64,000 bases of DNA from Silene conica (taxonomy: Eukaryota > Streptophyta > Magnoliopsida > Caryophyllales > Caryophyllaceae): the NCBI GenBank assembly GCA_029255685.2, contig CM055318.2, positions 9,801,001 to 9,865,000 of the forward strand. Direction: 5' to 3'. The position numbers and the translations under genes are program-made. This document shows positions 25,038-36,815 of this stretch, piece after piece. The notes under the pieces are model-generated. The model was not told the DNA's origin. It was given only the letters and a program-made list of their open reading frames with translations, and searched no databases. The first letter of the stretch is position 1. Every line of letters begins with the position of its first letter.

Positions 25038-25918
25038 TTGAACGTAGGGCAGAGGGAAAGATAGTGACCAGTGGTGTGACACCACTGGCACTTGCCCTTA
25101 AAGTTATTGGCTGTGGGCGTGGAGGTTTGGTGAGCAGCGGAAGAGGGAGGCAGAGGGAGGAGACCCGCAGTGTTAGAGGAGCGGGTATTAGGGGTGGCAC
25201 GGTTTTTGTAGTGATATGCAACGTGGGCAGAGGCAGGGTGGTGGATGGAGGGGTTGGTGGCAGTTGAGTGTTTGAGGGAGAGATCGAACTGCAGGAGTTT
25301 CTCGTGAAGGGCATCAAACGAGATAGGAGTATCTCGATTTTGGACCGCTTCAATGAGAGAACGATAAATCTCAAAGTCTAGGCCTTGAAGTATTTTGAAA
25401 ACGACATCCTCGTGATCCATCGACTTACCTAAGCCTGCAAGTTCATCAACACACGATCGAATAGCCTGCATATAATCAGTAGCGGAGAGGTTAGATTTAG
25501 TAATCGAGTCAAGGCGATTTTTGAGTTGAAGGATATGGCCTCGAGACGGATTGGCATAAGTGGACTTGAGAGTAGTCCAAATTTCGGCAGAGGTGGCAGC
25601 GCCAAGGAGTAAATTGGTGATGGTAGCTGAGATTGTACCACGAAGTGCACCACTAAGAAGTTTATCCTGACGGAGCCACGTAAAGTGTGCCGGGTTCAAG
25701 GTTTCGGTATTTTTGTCATCTGAGATGGTGGCAGACGGACATGGATGACTGCCAACCAAGAATTTGATAAGGTCATATCCAATGAGCAAGTCTTCAATTT
25801 GACGAGACCACGCACGGTACGTCGAGGGAGAGAGCTCAATGACATTAGCGAAATTGACGGCAAAGATTGGATTTTTAGGGTCGGCATAATTCGGCAAAAC
25901 TTGTGCTTGGCCTGCCAT
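25038..25918 (-). pseudogene. gag of Copia element A
   Basis: Starts MAGQAQVLPNYADPKNPIF at 25918. It holds the Retrotran_gag/UBN2-type capsid region (YRAWSRQIEDLLIGYDL near residues 34-50; LDSITKSNLSATDYMQ near 136-151) and a zinc knuckle CQWCHTTGHYLSLC (CX2CX4HX4C) near the end. The frame is open up to the point where element B inserted (25037/25033), after which it would have run into the protease at 2882. Gag alone looks intact; the downstream pol does not. Confidence 0.9.
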
Positions 25919-25964
25919 ATTAGTTGTCGTGAGGACAGGGAGGAAGAAGAGGGGATCTTTTTAG

Positions 25965-25977
25965 CTCTGTGATACCA
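25965..25977 (-). promoter_or_regulatory. Primer binding site of Copia A
   Basis: On the minus strand the site reads ATGGTATCACAGAGC, an iMet-type primer site with a 2-base insertion (usual TGGTATCAGAGC), next to the LTR edge. Confidence 0.65.
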
Positions 25978-26181
25978 TGTAGAGAATGATAAAACTTAGC
26001 TTAATTATTCATTAACAATAAACATATTTATACAAAGCATAGACATTAAGGAAACCCTAGATACTAGAATATTAACAATCTATTGTATACTAAATTACAA
26101 AAGATATGATACAATTGTTATACTAAAAGATATCGAGATAATATCGTAATCAAAGATTACGTATTATTATTATTATCTCTA
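25978..26181 (-). repeat. 5' LTR of Copia A (about 204 bp)
   Basis: On the plus strand it begins TGTAGAGAATGATAAAAC beside the primer site and runs to about ctctaata. The far end is decayed (expected CA, seen TA), so the outer edge is approximate. No partner LTR is in the window for comparison. Confidence 0.6.
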
Positions 26182-26211
26182 ATATAGTTTTTGTCCGCTT
26201 GTAAAATATCA

Positions 26212-26485
26212 GAAATTCAAAGCTAGTACTGATTTGCAACAAGTAGAACTTCCATCTCCATATGTGCCGCCACAACTGAAGAGCATCACCCTGCATGGCT
26301 ATGAGGAAACTTGGAAGAGTGAGCTTCTACTAATAGAATCCTTGCCCAAAAGTGCTGCCGTCTTGGACAAATTTGTAATCGTCCCGGTGAAACATCAGTT
26401 AACGGAAGCAGAGGAGCTTCAGTTTGTTAAGCATATCTCCGGCTTACCGAGGGCCTCGTCAAATGCCAGGGTCATCTTTGCTTGA
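26212..26485 (+). pseudogene. F-box/FBD-type protein C-terminal fragment, copy 1
   Basis: After a possible splice acceptor (aatatcag at 26204-26211) an open stretch encodes PQLKSITLHGYEETWKSELL ... LDKFVIVPV ... EAEELQFVKHISGLPRASS and a stop. The layout (a leucine-rich 'LKS-x-x-L-x-GY' strand, an acidic helix, 'AAVLDKFVI', then 'LPRAS') is that of the FBD domain at the C-terminus of plant F-box/LRR proteins, which recruit substrates for SCF ubiquitin ligases. No F-box or LRR part is visible because Copia A lies immediately upstream. Identification rests on pattern memory only. Confidence 0.6.
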
Positions 26486-26789
26486 GTTTCAGAAGTGTAT
26501 CTTTTATTTTAGACAACCTTTCTTTCTTAAGGAATCTTACGGAAATTTATTGGAACATTATTTTGGTATAATACAACATTGGTCGCATTTTACGGGGTAA
26601 TGACCGAAACTAAACAACGGATCTACGTGGAATCGTGATTGGTTCCACCGGTTAAGGTGGTTATGGTTCATTGTATTTGACTTTTGAAAGGTGCTTCTGA
26701 CTTGTGAGAGATCTTTTAAGTTAAGACGGTTTTAAGTAACATCAACAATAGTTCAATCGGTATGAATTGCTATGCACCAAATTAGAAAC

Positions 26790-27021
26790 CAAAAAACTCA
26801 GTCATACCCTTGGTGATCAATCTATTTGCAAAAAGAGCAAGTTTATTCTCCTGATGTGCTGCCACAACTCAAGAGCATTACCGTGCATTGGCATGGGATA
26901 TGTTGGAAGAGTCTGCTCCATGAAACATCGATTAGGGGAGGCAGAGGAGCTTGAGTTTATTAAGCATGTCTCGAGCTTCCCGAGTGCCTCACCAACTACC
27001 AGGGTAATCTACTCCGGATGA
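26790..27021 (+). pseudogene. F-box/FBD-type fragment, copy 2 (degenerate)
   Basis: A shortened second copy of the preceding fragment. It retains PQLKSITVHWHG and, in another frame, HRLGEAEELEFIKHVSSFPSAS, with the middle (the strand containing AAVLDKF) deleted. The similarity to copy 1 shows a tandem duplication of the same exon about 530 bp apart. Confidence 0.65.
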
Positions 27022-27054
27022 AGCATCCAATGCTATATAAAAATTAGTAGGTTT

Positions 27055-27294
27055 CCTGAGAGACCGTCTCTCAATAAATTTATTAAAAGACTATTGTACT
27101 AATTTAAGAAAAAGTTGTACTAAAAGTAATATAATATTACAAATCATCATTAAAGATTAAATGAGTATAATTATTATGTAAATAAGTACAAAATTATTAT
27201 GGTACGATCAATGACAAAAGGGTCACGAAATACAAATAAAATGCTACAAAAGAATGGTCTTTTAATAATTTATTAGAAGACGGTCTCTCTCAAG
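27055..27294. mobile_element. MITE with 40-bp terminal inverted repeats
   Basis: The left end CCTGAGAGACCGTCTCTCAA and the inverse of the right end CTTGAGAGAGACCGTCTTCT are matching inverted repeats that extend through AATAAATTATTAAAAGAC. 240 bp, AT-rich core, no coding. The target duplication is unclear (possibly ttt). Confidence 0.7.
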
Positions 27295-27437
27295 TTTCAA
27301 TCTATAAAAGATTGAATACTGGTTGAATAATACGAGTGTAACACCCCAATTGTATGGGAGAAAATTGAAACGTTACAATTTTGGCTTCCCAAGGTATTGA
27401 AACCGGAGATACAATCTAGAACACTTTTTATTATAAA

Positions 27438-29356
27438 CTAGTTTAGTTGCCCGTGAAAATCACGAGGCGTTTATGACGATTTTTTCGAAAATACCTTTAA
27501 ACATATCCCGTAGCATGTTTAGTTTTTTTTTTTACATACCTAGTAGTTATTTTAACGCATGAAATATATATTTTAAATTATGATCGATTTTAATATAATA
27601 CGTATTTAAATGAAATTGTTCAGTTAAGTTATTATATGTTTTAACCTCATAGTTAGTTTAATGCATGAAATATACATTTTAAACTATGATCGGTTTTAAC
27701 ATAATACTTATTAAAATGAAATTGTTAAATTAATCTATTATATGTTTTAACCTAGTAGTTAGTTTAACGCATGAAATATACATTTTAAACTATAATCGGT
27801 TTTAACATAATACGTATTTAAATGAAATTGTTCGATTAAGCCCCTATTATATGTTTTAACCTAGATTTAGTTATAGGGAAGAAAAAAAGATAACGCACAT
27901 TCTGGACAATGTTTTCGGTCAGCCAAGTAGCATTTGCAATTTCGTAATTCTTTATACACAAATTCTACTCTACGACGGTTGCATGTGCAACCAATAACAA
28001 AGTAACAACTTTTTGATAAATATACATACCAAATCACCCCACTTGTCACCTAATAAAAGCAATTTTTTTTGTCTTTATTACCCCCACTTGGTGGTAATTG
28101 ACCCGTCTTAATCTTAAAACGGATAATACCCGTCTTAAGCAAGAATGATATGTTTTTAATACCCGTATACATATAACACATATTGAGAACTTTATAACAA
28201 ATGATTTGAGCTTATATGTACGCTTTACGGGTTTTATTTTAAAAAATCCGAGTGCCTTTTTAACAAACATTTAACTCAAAAATATTTATTAAAACTCGAA
28301 AATAATACATATATATACTTAATAAAACTTTAATTTTTAACCCCTAAAAAATCAAAATATAACTCAGAATGTGTAAAAGCTAAAAAAATTACATATAAAT
28401 TTAATTAGATTTATATTAAAGGTTCGATACTCATACTCGTATACATTTATTAAAATCTAAAACCTTAAAAAAAATTAAATAAGTAGTTTATAATATATTC
28501 AAATTCTATAATTTTTTGGTGTGGGATTTATAGCCACTCATAATTATTGTTTAAAAACTATTCAAATTCTAAAATTGTTTTATATTCTATTTTCTTTCTC
28601 TATTTCCCTAACTTTTCGATGTGGGATATACATTGCCACTTCTAGTTAAAATCTGAAAAAAAATTAAATAAGAATTATATGGTATTTATTTTTATGACTT
28701 TTGACCATGATTTTTTTATTATTAGCAAATTTAATTTATACATAAATATGGATGAAGGACAAAAAAAATGTGAAAGGTTAGTTTTAATATACATAAATAA
28801 ATATATGTAGTATAATTTTATTACTTTTGGGCATTATTTTTCATTATTAGCAAGTTATAAAATGGAGGCTGTAAATTTTTATTTGAAATTTAACCTATTA
28901 TAATTTTAAAAATTAAAAGGCTAATATTTAATGTTGAGTATGTTATTATTTGCCCTTAATATTTAAAAAAATTTATTTTTTAAAATGGCGCAAAAATTAG
29001 AAGTTTATGGTATTTATTTATTGCTTAAAATATCCTAACAATAAACATCGATATTTTAAATTTATTAGGAATTTTGATTTTTAAATGTTATGTAATTTTA
29101 AAAAGTCCAAAGTTTAATGTTTGTTATACTATTTACATTTAATGTTTTAATTTTTTTTCGTTTTCTTTTTAAATAAGAAATAATGACGTGGCTCCATGTC
29201 ATGTGTAATAAGTACATGAGTTTTTGTTAATGCTAGAAGACATTGTATACATGACATTTTAGTTTACCCTTTTAATAATATTGTATAGATGATAATATAA
29301 ATTTGTAAAATTTCATCTATACATGCCCGTGCAAATTTGCACGGGTTTTAAACTAG
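27438..29356. mobile_element. AT-rich block bounded by two outward-facing Helitron 3' ends
   Basis: At the right, the perfect 20-bp palindrome cccgtgcaaatttgcacggg (29325-29344) is followed by ttttaaaCTAG then T, the classic Helitron 3' end (hairpin plus CTRR-T). At the left, the minus strand shows a similar but imperfect hairpin (ccgtgaaaatcacgagg region, 27450-27467) followed by CTAG (27441-27438) and T. So two Helitrons, or a composite, face outward. No Rep/helicase ORF is present, so it is non-autonomous. The internal 5' boundaries were not found. Confidence 0.7.
27539..27859. repeat. Three tandem 106-109-bp repeats inside the Helitron block
   Basis: Units start at 27539, 27645 and 27751 with cctagtagtta/cctcatagtta and contain catgaaatatacattttaaa. 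Tandem arrays near an end are common in Helitrons. Confidence 0.85.
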
Positions 29357-30001
29357 TTTGATAATACTTACGAATATGTTTTGTTTTAAAAAAAGTTACT
29401 TTGGTTTAAATATTCCAAGGTTACGTTGGCAAGACATTTCAGGCATCTAATTTAGTCAAAGTAGCTTACTTGATCAAAATCTCAGGTATTTTATTTTTCC
29501 GTAAACGTTTGACAAGTATCTTATTTAATCAAATGACATGCTACCTAGTACCTAGAGTAGCATTTGAGATTTCAGGTACTTGATTTGCTTTTGTTTTATT
29601 TTTTTTTTGCCCCTTAAATTCATACTATTAAATAATTATCATATATATTTTTACGTCATTTCATCAAAATCAGTTACATTTTCAGTTAGTTTGCCAAATA
29701 ATTTTTTCCATAATTAGTTATACCTTAACAATTTTTAATTTTCAATTACTTTTTCATGTTTAAGTTATTTTTCAGGTTTGAGTTATCTTTTCAGTTTTCA
29801 GCTAACTTTTCAGATTTTAACTATTTGTTTAGTTAGTTTTACCAAACAGAGTCCAACTTTATGTGATCGATTATATTTTTACTTCTTCGATTTGGTTAAA
29901 TTTAAACTAGGTTAATTAATTATGTCAGGTCTAACCAAATGACAATAACAGAAAGGAAGGCATATCTGGTCAAGAAGCACTAAGAGTCTAAGACTGGCTT
30001 G
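29357..30001. other. AT-rich intergenic DNA
   Basis: Repeated ttcaggt/tttcag phrases and a stretch ending accaaacagagtcc resemble MITE remains, but I find no convincing ends. No gene seen. Confidence 0.5.
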
Positions 30002-30064
30002 GGGAGTTACAACGTTTTGCTAAAATCGTCATTGCCAGAGGATTACAAACTTACAATACTACAA
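30002..30064 (+). pseudogene. Pathogen-related protein-like gene, upstream exon piece
   Basis: Encodes GSYNVLLKSSLPEDYKL, which fits the pathogen-related (PRP, SnoaL/NTF2-like) family block 'G-x-YNALL-x-SLP'. It is cut at 30064 by a MITE whose 9-bp duplication atactacaa (30056-30064 and 47690-47698) links it directly to the next piece of the same gene at 47699. Function of the family is not well established; it is named from pathogen-induced expression in barley. Confidence 0.65.
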
Positions 30065-30248
30065 CACAAAATCTTATTTGCAACGACACTTTCCGTCGCA
30101 AACTTGTGACGGATACTGTTTTCTCTCACAAAATACCCACTTTTTCTCTCTCTCCAACACTATTCATGTGGTCCCCTTTCTTCACTAACTCATTTTGTAT
30201 CCATTTTATCTCACAAAATATCCGTCACAAATGACGACCCGTCGCAAG

Positions 30249-30483
30249 TAAAAGAATATGAGGAAGAGCATAAAAATAAGGGAAAGATTGAAAGCTGATG
30301 TTATTGAATAATAGAAGCAACGTACATATCAAACTCTATATAGTGCTATAGAGAGGTTGTTTCCTAAACTAATTCCTAGCTATTAGGAAACTGTATAACA
30401 CTTTGACTAGTTAGAGAATATGCTATACAAAAAAAACAGAATATACTAAATAAAAGGAATATGCTAAATAATATCTTTCTTTA
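30249..30483 (-). repeat. 3' LTR of Copia D (235 bp)
   Basis: Plus-strand sequence taaaagaatatgagg ... atctttcttta. It matches 38079-38215 plus 47575-47672 nearly exactly (one visible change, tagtgc versus tactgc). Ends are TAAAG/CTTTTA rather than TG/CA, an unusual but symmetric terminus. Confidence 0.93.
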
Positions 30484-30497
30484 CTCCCCCTCAAGTT
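30484..30497 (-). promoter_or_regulatory. Polypurine tract of Copia D
   Basis: On the minus strand AACTTGAGGGGGAG directly precedes the LTR start. It overlaps the end of the pol frame. Confidence 0.85.
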
Positions 30498-33400
30498 GGA
30501 GCATGAGGTAACTGAATGCCCAACTTGGAACGAAGAAAACGGAAAGCTTCACCGCTTAGCGCTTTTGTAAAAATGTCGGCCACTCGATCCTTGCTTCGCA
30601 CATAATGAGTCGTGATTGTCTTGCACATAATGTTATGACGGATGAAATGACAATCTACCTCAATGTGTTTGGTACGATCATGAAACACTGGATTTTTGGC
30701 AATGTGTAGTGCGGAAGTATTATCACAAAAAAGATTAATGGGCGTCGTATGATTAATACCAAGAGAATGTAGGAAAGACTTGACCCAAAGAACCTCGCTT
30801 GTCAAAGCTCCCAAGGCGCGATATTCGGCTTCCGCACTTGATTTAGCCACTGTGGTTTGCTTCTTAGCCCTCCAAGAAATAGGTGAACCTCCTAGCTTCA
30901 CAAAGTAACCTGTGATTGATCTTCGAGTCAAGGGACATCGTGCGTGATCGGATTCTGAGTAGCCACGCAATAAGAGGTCCGAGTTCCGCTCCAAAACGAT
31001 GCCTTGACCGGGTCCGCCCTTGATGTACCGAATGGTCCGAAGGACCGCATCCCAATGTTCTTTCCTTGGTGCGTGAACAAATTGAGACAGAATGTGAACG
31101 ACATACACCAAAGCCGGTCGCGTAATAGTTAAATAAATTAACTTTCCAACCAAACGTCTATATTTCATTGGATCATGTAACAAATCTCCGGTTGCCAAAG
31201 CCAGTTGATGATTTGCTTGAATAGGTATATCAACTGGTTTTGCGCCTTCCAAACCAGCTTCTTTGATGATCTCTAAAGCATACTTCCTTTGGCTAAGGAA
31301 TAATCCCTTCGAGCTTGTCGCCACTTCGATCCCTAGAAAATACTTGAGTTTTCCTAGGTCCTTGATCCCAAATTTTTGATCAAGAAAAAATTTAAGCCGA
31401 TCACTTGCTTTTTGGCTATTGCTCACAATAATCATGTGGTCGACATATACCAAGATAACGAGAAAAATGTCGTCTTTATTGTAGGTAAATAATGAATAGT
31501 CTGCCAATGATTGGATAAAACCATACCTCAATAAGGAATCTGTCAGCTTCTCAAACCAATTACGAGAAGCTTGTTTGAGTCCATATAGTGACTTTAGTAG
31601 TCGACACACCTTGTTGGTACCTCTCCTTTCAAACCCCGGAGGCATCCTCATGTAGACTTCTTCCTCCAAGTTCCCATGAAGAAAAGCATTGTTCACATCC
31701 AACTGTGTAATTGTCCATCCCTTTGCAACTGCCACGGCCAAGAGACAACGAACACTTGTCATTTTTGCGACGGGAGCAAATGTCTCATGGTAGTCTACCC
31801 CTTCGACTTGAGTATAACCTTGGGCAACCAATCTAGCCTTGTACCTTTCGATTGTTCCGTTGGCTTTGTATTTCACTTTGTAAACCCAACGACAACCTAT
31901 TGGTCTCTTATTCTTTGGAAGCTCCACGATTTCCCAAGTCCCGTTCATTGCGAGGGCATCAAATTCTTTAGCCATGGCGTCTTGCCATTCTTTTACTTTC
32001 GAGGCTTCATAATAGTTTCGCGGCTCTTGTATCGCATCAACTTTTGCTAGAAATAACCTGTGACTATCAGAAAAACAATTCGTTGTGACATAATTAATCA
32101 AAGGGTAACGAGTACCTTTCTCCTTGGATGTTGATTGAGGTGAGTGTGCACTTTGATGTGAGTCTATAATTAGAGTAGTCTTGCAAAGATAATCACGCTT
32201 CCAATATGGTTCGAATTTCTGTCGGGCTCCTCTCCCTAGTTCCACTGTTTCCGAACTCGTCGGCCCATATTGTTCCGCCCCATTATCAGAATCTCGGTTA
32301 AGAGTATTGTCTATGGGCCTGTTTGTACCATTGGTACCAATCTCTCCTCCAATAGGCTCCTCCATAACTTCTTTTTCAAAAGTGGGCTCCTCCACTACTT
32401 CTTTGTCCAAATTTTCATTGGGCTCACTTCTTTCATAATTCATGCTTATTGGATCTTCCACAAAAGGTGTGTTATTAGGCTGAATAAGGATACCGTATGG
32501 GTCAGAGTTAGGTTGTGGGCTGTTATTGTGTTGAGTTTCGGGCATGGTGTTATTAAAATGAAAAATGTGTTCATAAAAAATCACGTCTCTTGACTCGAAA
32601 ACACACTTTTTCTTTAAATCATAAACCTTCCGTCCCTTCTTATTGTTAGGATACCCGACAAAAATACACCTCTTACCTCTCTCATTGAATTTATCCTTTG
32701 GTCTTTCCTTACTATGGACATAACAAACGCAACCAAAAACGCGCATATTATCGTAAGTTGGTTTCGTTTTGTGTAGAATCTCGTAAGGTGTCAAACCGTC
32801 AAGTATTTTAGTGGGTGTCCTATTAATTAAATATGCAGCCGTAAGAACACATTCCCCCCAAAAATCAATAGGTAGCTCTCCCTGAAAACGAAGGGCTCTT
32901 GCTCTCTCCAAAATGTATCGATGCCTTCGTTCTACCCTACCATTTTGTTGTAGGGTGTCTACTTGACTGGTCTGAAAAATCATTCCATGGTCATGATAAA
33001 AAATTTTCATAACGTTAGACAAGAATTCCGTCCCATTGTCACTCTGAACTATTTTAACCCTTTTATCAAATTGTGTCTCAGTCATCTTGCAAAAATTAAT
33101 CATGAGTTGACTCGCCTCCCCTTTATCCCTCATTAATCGAACCCAAACATGTCTACTACGGTCATCAACTATGGTTAGAAAATACTGTGCTCCGGAGAGA
33201 CTCTTTTTGTGGTATGGTCCCCATATGTCGCAATGTACGAGGGAAAATAAATCATTGCTACGTTTATTATTGGGTTTAAAGGATGAACGAGTTTGTTTAG
33301 CTCGACAACATGGATCACAAATGTTTTTCGAATTCCAAGATAAATTGAAACCAACCAAATCAGAAAATAAAGGTAAAATACTATGAGACGGATGTCCAAG

Positions 33401-34193
33401 ACGTCTATGCCATAAACTTGAATCAGCACTTGCACTCACTTGTGCAACTTGATGTTGACGATTACTCTTGTAATAATAGACTCCATCACTGTGCTCACCC
33501 CTACCAATCTTCATCCTCGTAGACTGGTCCTGTATTACACAATGATCATTGTAAAAGGTCACAACGCAATTATTTTCTGTAATCAACTGTTGTATGGAAA
33601 TTAAATCACAAGTTAAGGACGGAACGTAAAGCACATATTTTAAGACGAAATTATCGTGCAAAATTACTTTCCCATGTTCGGTGGCCACGATCCGTGACCC
33701 ATTCGGCAAAGATACAGTGGACTTCTTTCCTTCCCAGATATCAGTGATTAAACTCCGGTTACCTGTCATATGATGAGAACACCCACTATCGAGTAACCAA
33801 AGTCCGTTTTCAGTTTTATTTATACCTGTGGATTGTTTACTGCTTTCTCCTTTGTTTTGTATCAAACTTCTCAATTGTACGAGCTCATCCACCGTGAGTG
33901 TCTGTTTTCCGGTTTCGTCCTCCACCGTTCCTGCCGCGTTTGCCTTTTGAGTGGTTCCTCGTCCTCTGCCACCGTTCCTGCCGCGTCCTCCGTTCCTGCC
34001 ACGACCGCGCCCTCTACCGTGTTTCTCCCAGCACTTATCCTCGGTATGCCAAAGTTTATTGCAATGGGTGCATCGTGTCACTTTGATATACTCCCCATCC
34101 TTCGCTGGATCATACCAGGTATTCCCATGACCGGCTGGACGATCTTGAGTCTGCGTTACCATGGCTGCTTCGGCTGGTTCATCTTTCTCTTTC
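30491..34193 (-). pseudogene. Copia D pol with end of gag: open frame, RT active-site mutation
   Basis: The frame is open throughout. Order: gag zinc knuckle CTHCNKLWHTEDKC (residues 32-45 of the longest ATG reading) and a GRGRG tail; aspartic protease LLDSGCSHHM; GAG-pre-integrase SLWHRRLGHPS; integrase core (VHCDIWGPY, VQSDNGTEF, NGRVERRHRYI); reverse transcriptase (RLVAQGYTQVEGVDYHETF ... LVYVDHMII); and RNase H through KSSAEAEYRAL. Protease, integrase and RNase H look complete. The RT catalytic box reads YVDH instead of YVDD: the codon at 31436-31438 is CAC where GAC is expected. This should abolish polymerase activity. The front of gag is displaced to 37306-38004 by the solo LTR. Confidence 0.93.
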
Positions 34194-35924
34194 GTGACTG
34201 TAACATCCCGTATTTTTATAAAAGTGATTTTAATAATTTAAAAGTAGTTTACGGAATTTAATAATATTTTAATAATAAATCGTAAATTTATTTTAAGTTT
34301 CTCCGTTAAGATCCGTCTTAAGAATGTTTTAGTTCTTAAGATGTTAGCTTGGCAAAATCAAACCCCGACTTGAACCCGTTTCACAAAACAAGTAACCCGA
34401 CTCAAAATATGGAAAGGACAATATAAACCCCACCAAAACCCTATTCCATCGACATCCATCTTCATTTCCACTGCTTCTTCATTTCCACCATTGTTCTTCA
34501 TTCTTAAGAGCTTAAAATCAACATTTCAACCTCTTCTCGAACTCGAATCGCGGTAAGTCCTACATTTTCGGAATCCTTGCGAGATTTGCAAGCTTTCTAT
34601 CTCTTTCAATTTCAATTTTATCAAACTCGAAAAAGACGCTGTTTTGGGTAAATCCCGTTTTAAGCTTCTAAAACCCGTTTCTTTTGTTGTAAGAGTTGGA
34701 TTAGAGGACCCGGAGGGTGATAGCTTCGTTATTGAAGAAGAATTCGGAGCTTAACCCGCTTTTAAGGTGACGATAATGAGAAAGCTCGACCTTTGTCTTA
34801 AATTAATTGGACATGTGATTTCCTTGTGTTTATGTGAAATTGATGTGGGGTTTATGTTTGTTAGTTTGTGGGTAATTTATATCCGTCACATGTTCATGTT
34901 ATTCAACTTAAAACCGTGGTTAATTGCTGTTAGTACTAATTGTTGAGTGGAATTGAAATCGATGCATTCATTAGCGTAGATGTGTTGCTGTTCTATCACT
35001 CGTGCCCACTTACGACTACTATGTTAACACTGTTGCTTCTGGTTCAATTGCTGGTTAAGACATATTATGCTGCTACTCGACTGCACTTCTGCTACCGCCA
35101 TTTTGTTACTGCAAATGTCTGCATTTCGCTATTCTGTTACTGAAATTTCTGCAATTTTGTTGTCTATAAATTGTTGATGTTGTTACCCACATACTGCTAT
35201 TGCTTGTCTGTTAATGTTGTGTTTCGCGTTTTGCTTAGTGAAATCGTTGTTTGGAAAGCTGTTGTTGTCAAATTGTTGTAAATGTGTGTAATTTTGTTGT
35301 TTTGCCGCTAGTGCCATTTGCTAGTGTCCACGAGGTTGCTGGGTTAATTGTCGTATGTAGTATGCTATCATCTACTAATACTAATATGTATTATTAATGT
35401 CTACCTACCACCACTAATTATTATTATTAGTTAATTATTATTTTTACTACGTACAACATGCTACGTTCTAGTATTTTGGTTATTTTATTATTATTTTACG
35501 TACGTGTTTGTTAGCCTGCTTGAACTAATTAATTTACGTAAGTTCTTGCTAGCTTGTTTACGTTTAAATATAATATTTAGAAATCGTTACAAATTAGTAA
35601 TGGGTTACAGTTTTATTTTAAGAAGCATGTCTAAATGATTAATTAGTTAATCGGTTTCCCGAATAATTAAAATACGACTTGTTATATTAATTCTTCACAT
35701 GTTAATTTTATATAGAAAGTATGAGGATATATTATGAAATGTTAAATTATTTTTGTTACTCTTTTTCCGAATGAGCTATATATTTAGTTTACGATTCTTT
35801 TGTTATTTTATATGCGTAATGATTTCCGTAAAGAAGGTACGTTATATAATATGAATTGTATGCTTGTTTGAAGTCCCAAGAAATTGGGCGACGCTTATGT
35901 CGGGTTCGGTAATGGATTTGAGGA

Positions 35925-36815
35925 TGAAAGACCCCCCGGCCGGGCAACCGGAAGAGAGACCGGCTCTCGCCTCAAATTAGTTTCCGAAATAGGCTAAGTG
36001 TTGAATGAATGTTTAGTAATGAGATATGTAAGAAATGATTGTCATTCAAGTTTGAGTTATTGTAAATCTTTGAGATGACATTGTGTGATGTGTATGAACC
36101 TGTTGTGCGCTGTTATAGTACTCGAGTTCTCACCTGATTGCATTGTGTAGCTGGTTGGCCGTAGTGGCTTGGTCCTCACGGTCAGGTCTTAGATTGTCTG
36201 CCCGCCTTCGGGCATATCTCGTTCCTAGCTAGTTCGGGTCTTGGGGGTGCCTTGTGCACTTGTCGAATCGGGGATCGTAATTCGTTTGCGCTCCGAGAGT
36301 CTGGCCAGGTTTAGACTAGGACAGTCTTTTGATGTCGTCCTACCAGGGGGTTGTATAGTCTGAGATTGGGGATGTCGTAGTATATAGTCGAGTCGATTGT
36401 CGGCCTGCTCATAGTAGTCTAGTAGAGTCACTTGGCTGACTAATCTAGTTAGAGTCGAGTCACTTGGATGACCTATCTCTTGTTTTTAGAGTCACTTGGA
36501 TGACCCATTTGTTGTAGGAGTCGAGTCACTTGGATGACCTATCTCTTGTTTGTAGAGTCACTTGGTTGGCCTATAGTTGTTAGAGTCGAGTCACTAGGTG
36601 ACCTATCTCTTGTTGATAAAATTGGATGTTGAGTATGCCTTAGTTGCATTTGTGAATGTATGATACTTGGTTATCTTAGTATTGTTCGTCCAAGGCATTG
36701 GACGACTCTTAGTCCGGTTTCGTAAATGGTTTGGATTGAAAGACCCCCCGGCCGGGCAACCGGAAGGGAAACCGGCTCTCCTTCCAAATAGTTTCCGAAG
36801 TTGGTTGAGAGCCTT
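35925..36815. repeat. Duplicated GC-rich block in solo LTR E
   Basis: Two copies of a segment with gaaagaccccccggccgggc followed by aaccggaag and ccggctctc, at about 35925-36000 and 36725-36805, about 800 bp apart. GC-rich islands in otherwise AT-rich DNA. Confidence 0.85.
36420..36620. repeat. Tandem repeat 'gagtcacttggatgacc' in solo LTR E
   Basis: About six copies of gagtcacttggatgaccta/gagtcacttggctgac, alternating with tctcttgtt spacers in units of about 30-60 bp. Confidence 0.85.

Larger units (their letters stand above)
25033..26181 (-). mobile_element. Copia element A, gag/5' LTR half
   Basis: The other side of the element whose pol lies at 1-2955. From right to left on the minus strand it shows a 5' LTR of about 204 bp, primer site and gag. 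Host DNA begins at about 26182. Confidence 0.88.

Noticed and set aside
29325..29356. A bacterial-type terminator hairpin
   Set aside because: It is the Helitron 3' hairpin, followed by CTAG-T and found at several other sites in the window.
30864..31055. Minus-strand ORF within the RNase H region of Copia D
   Set aside because: It is an out-of-frame reading of the pol frame.
33833..34261. Plus-strand ORFs over Copia D pol
   Set aside because: They are antisense shadows of the GR-rich end of gag, not genes.
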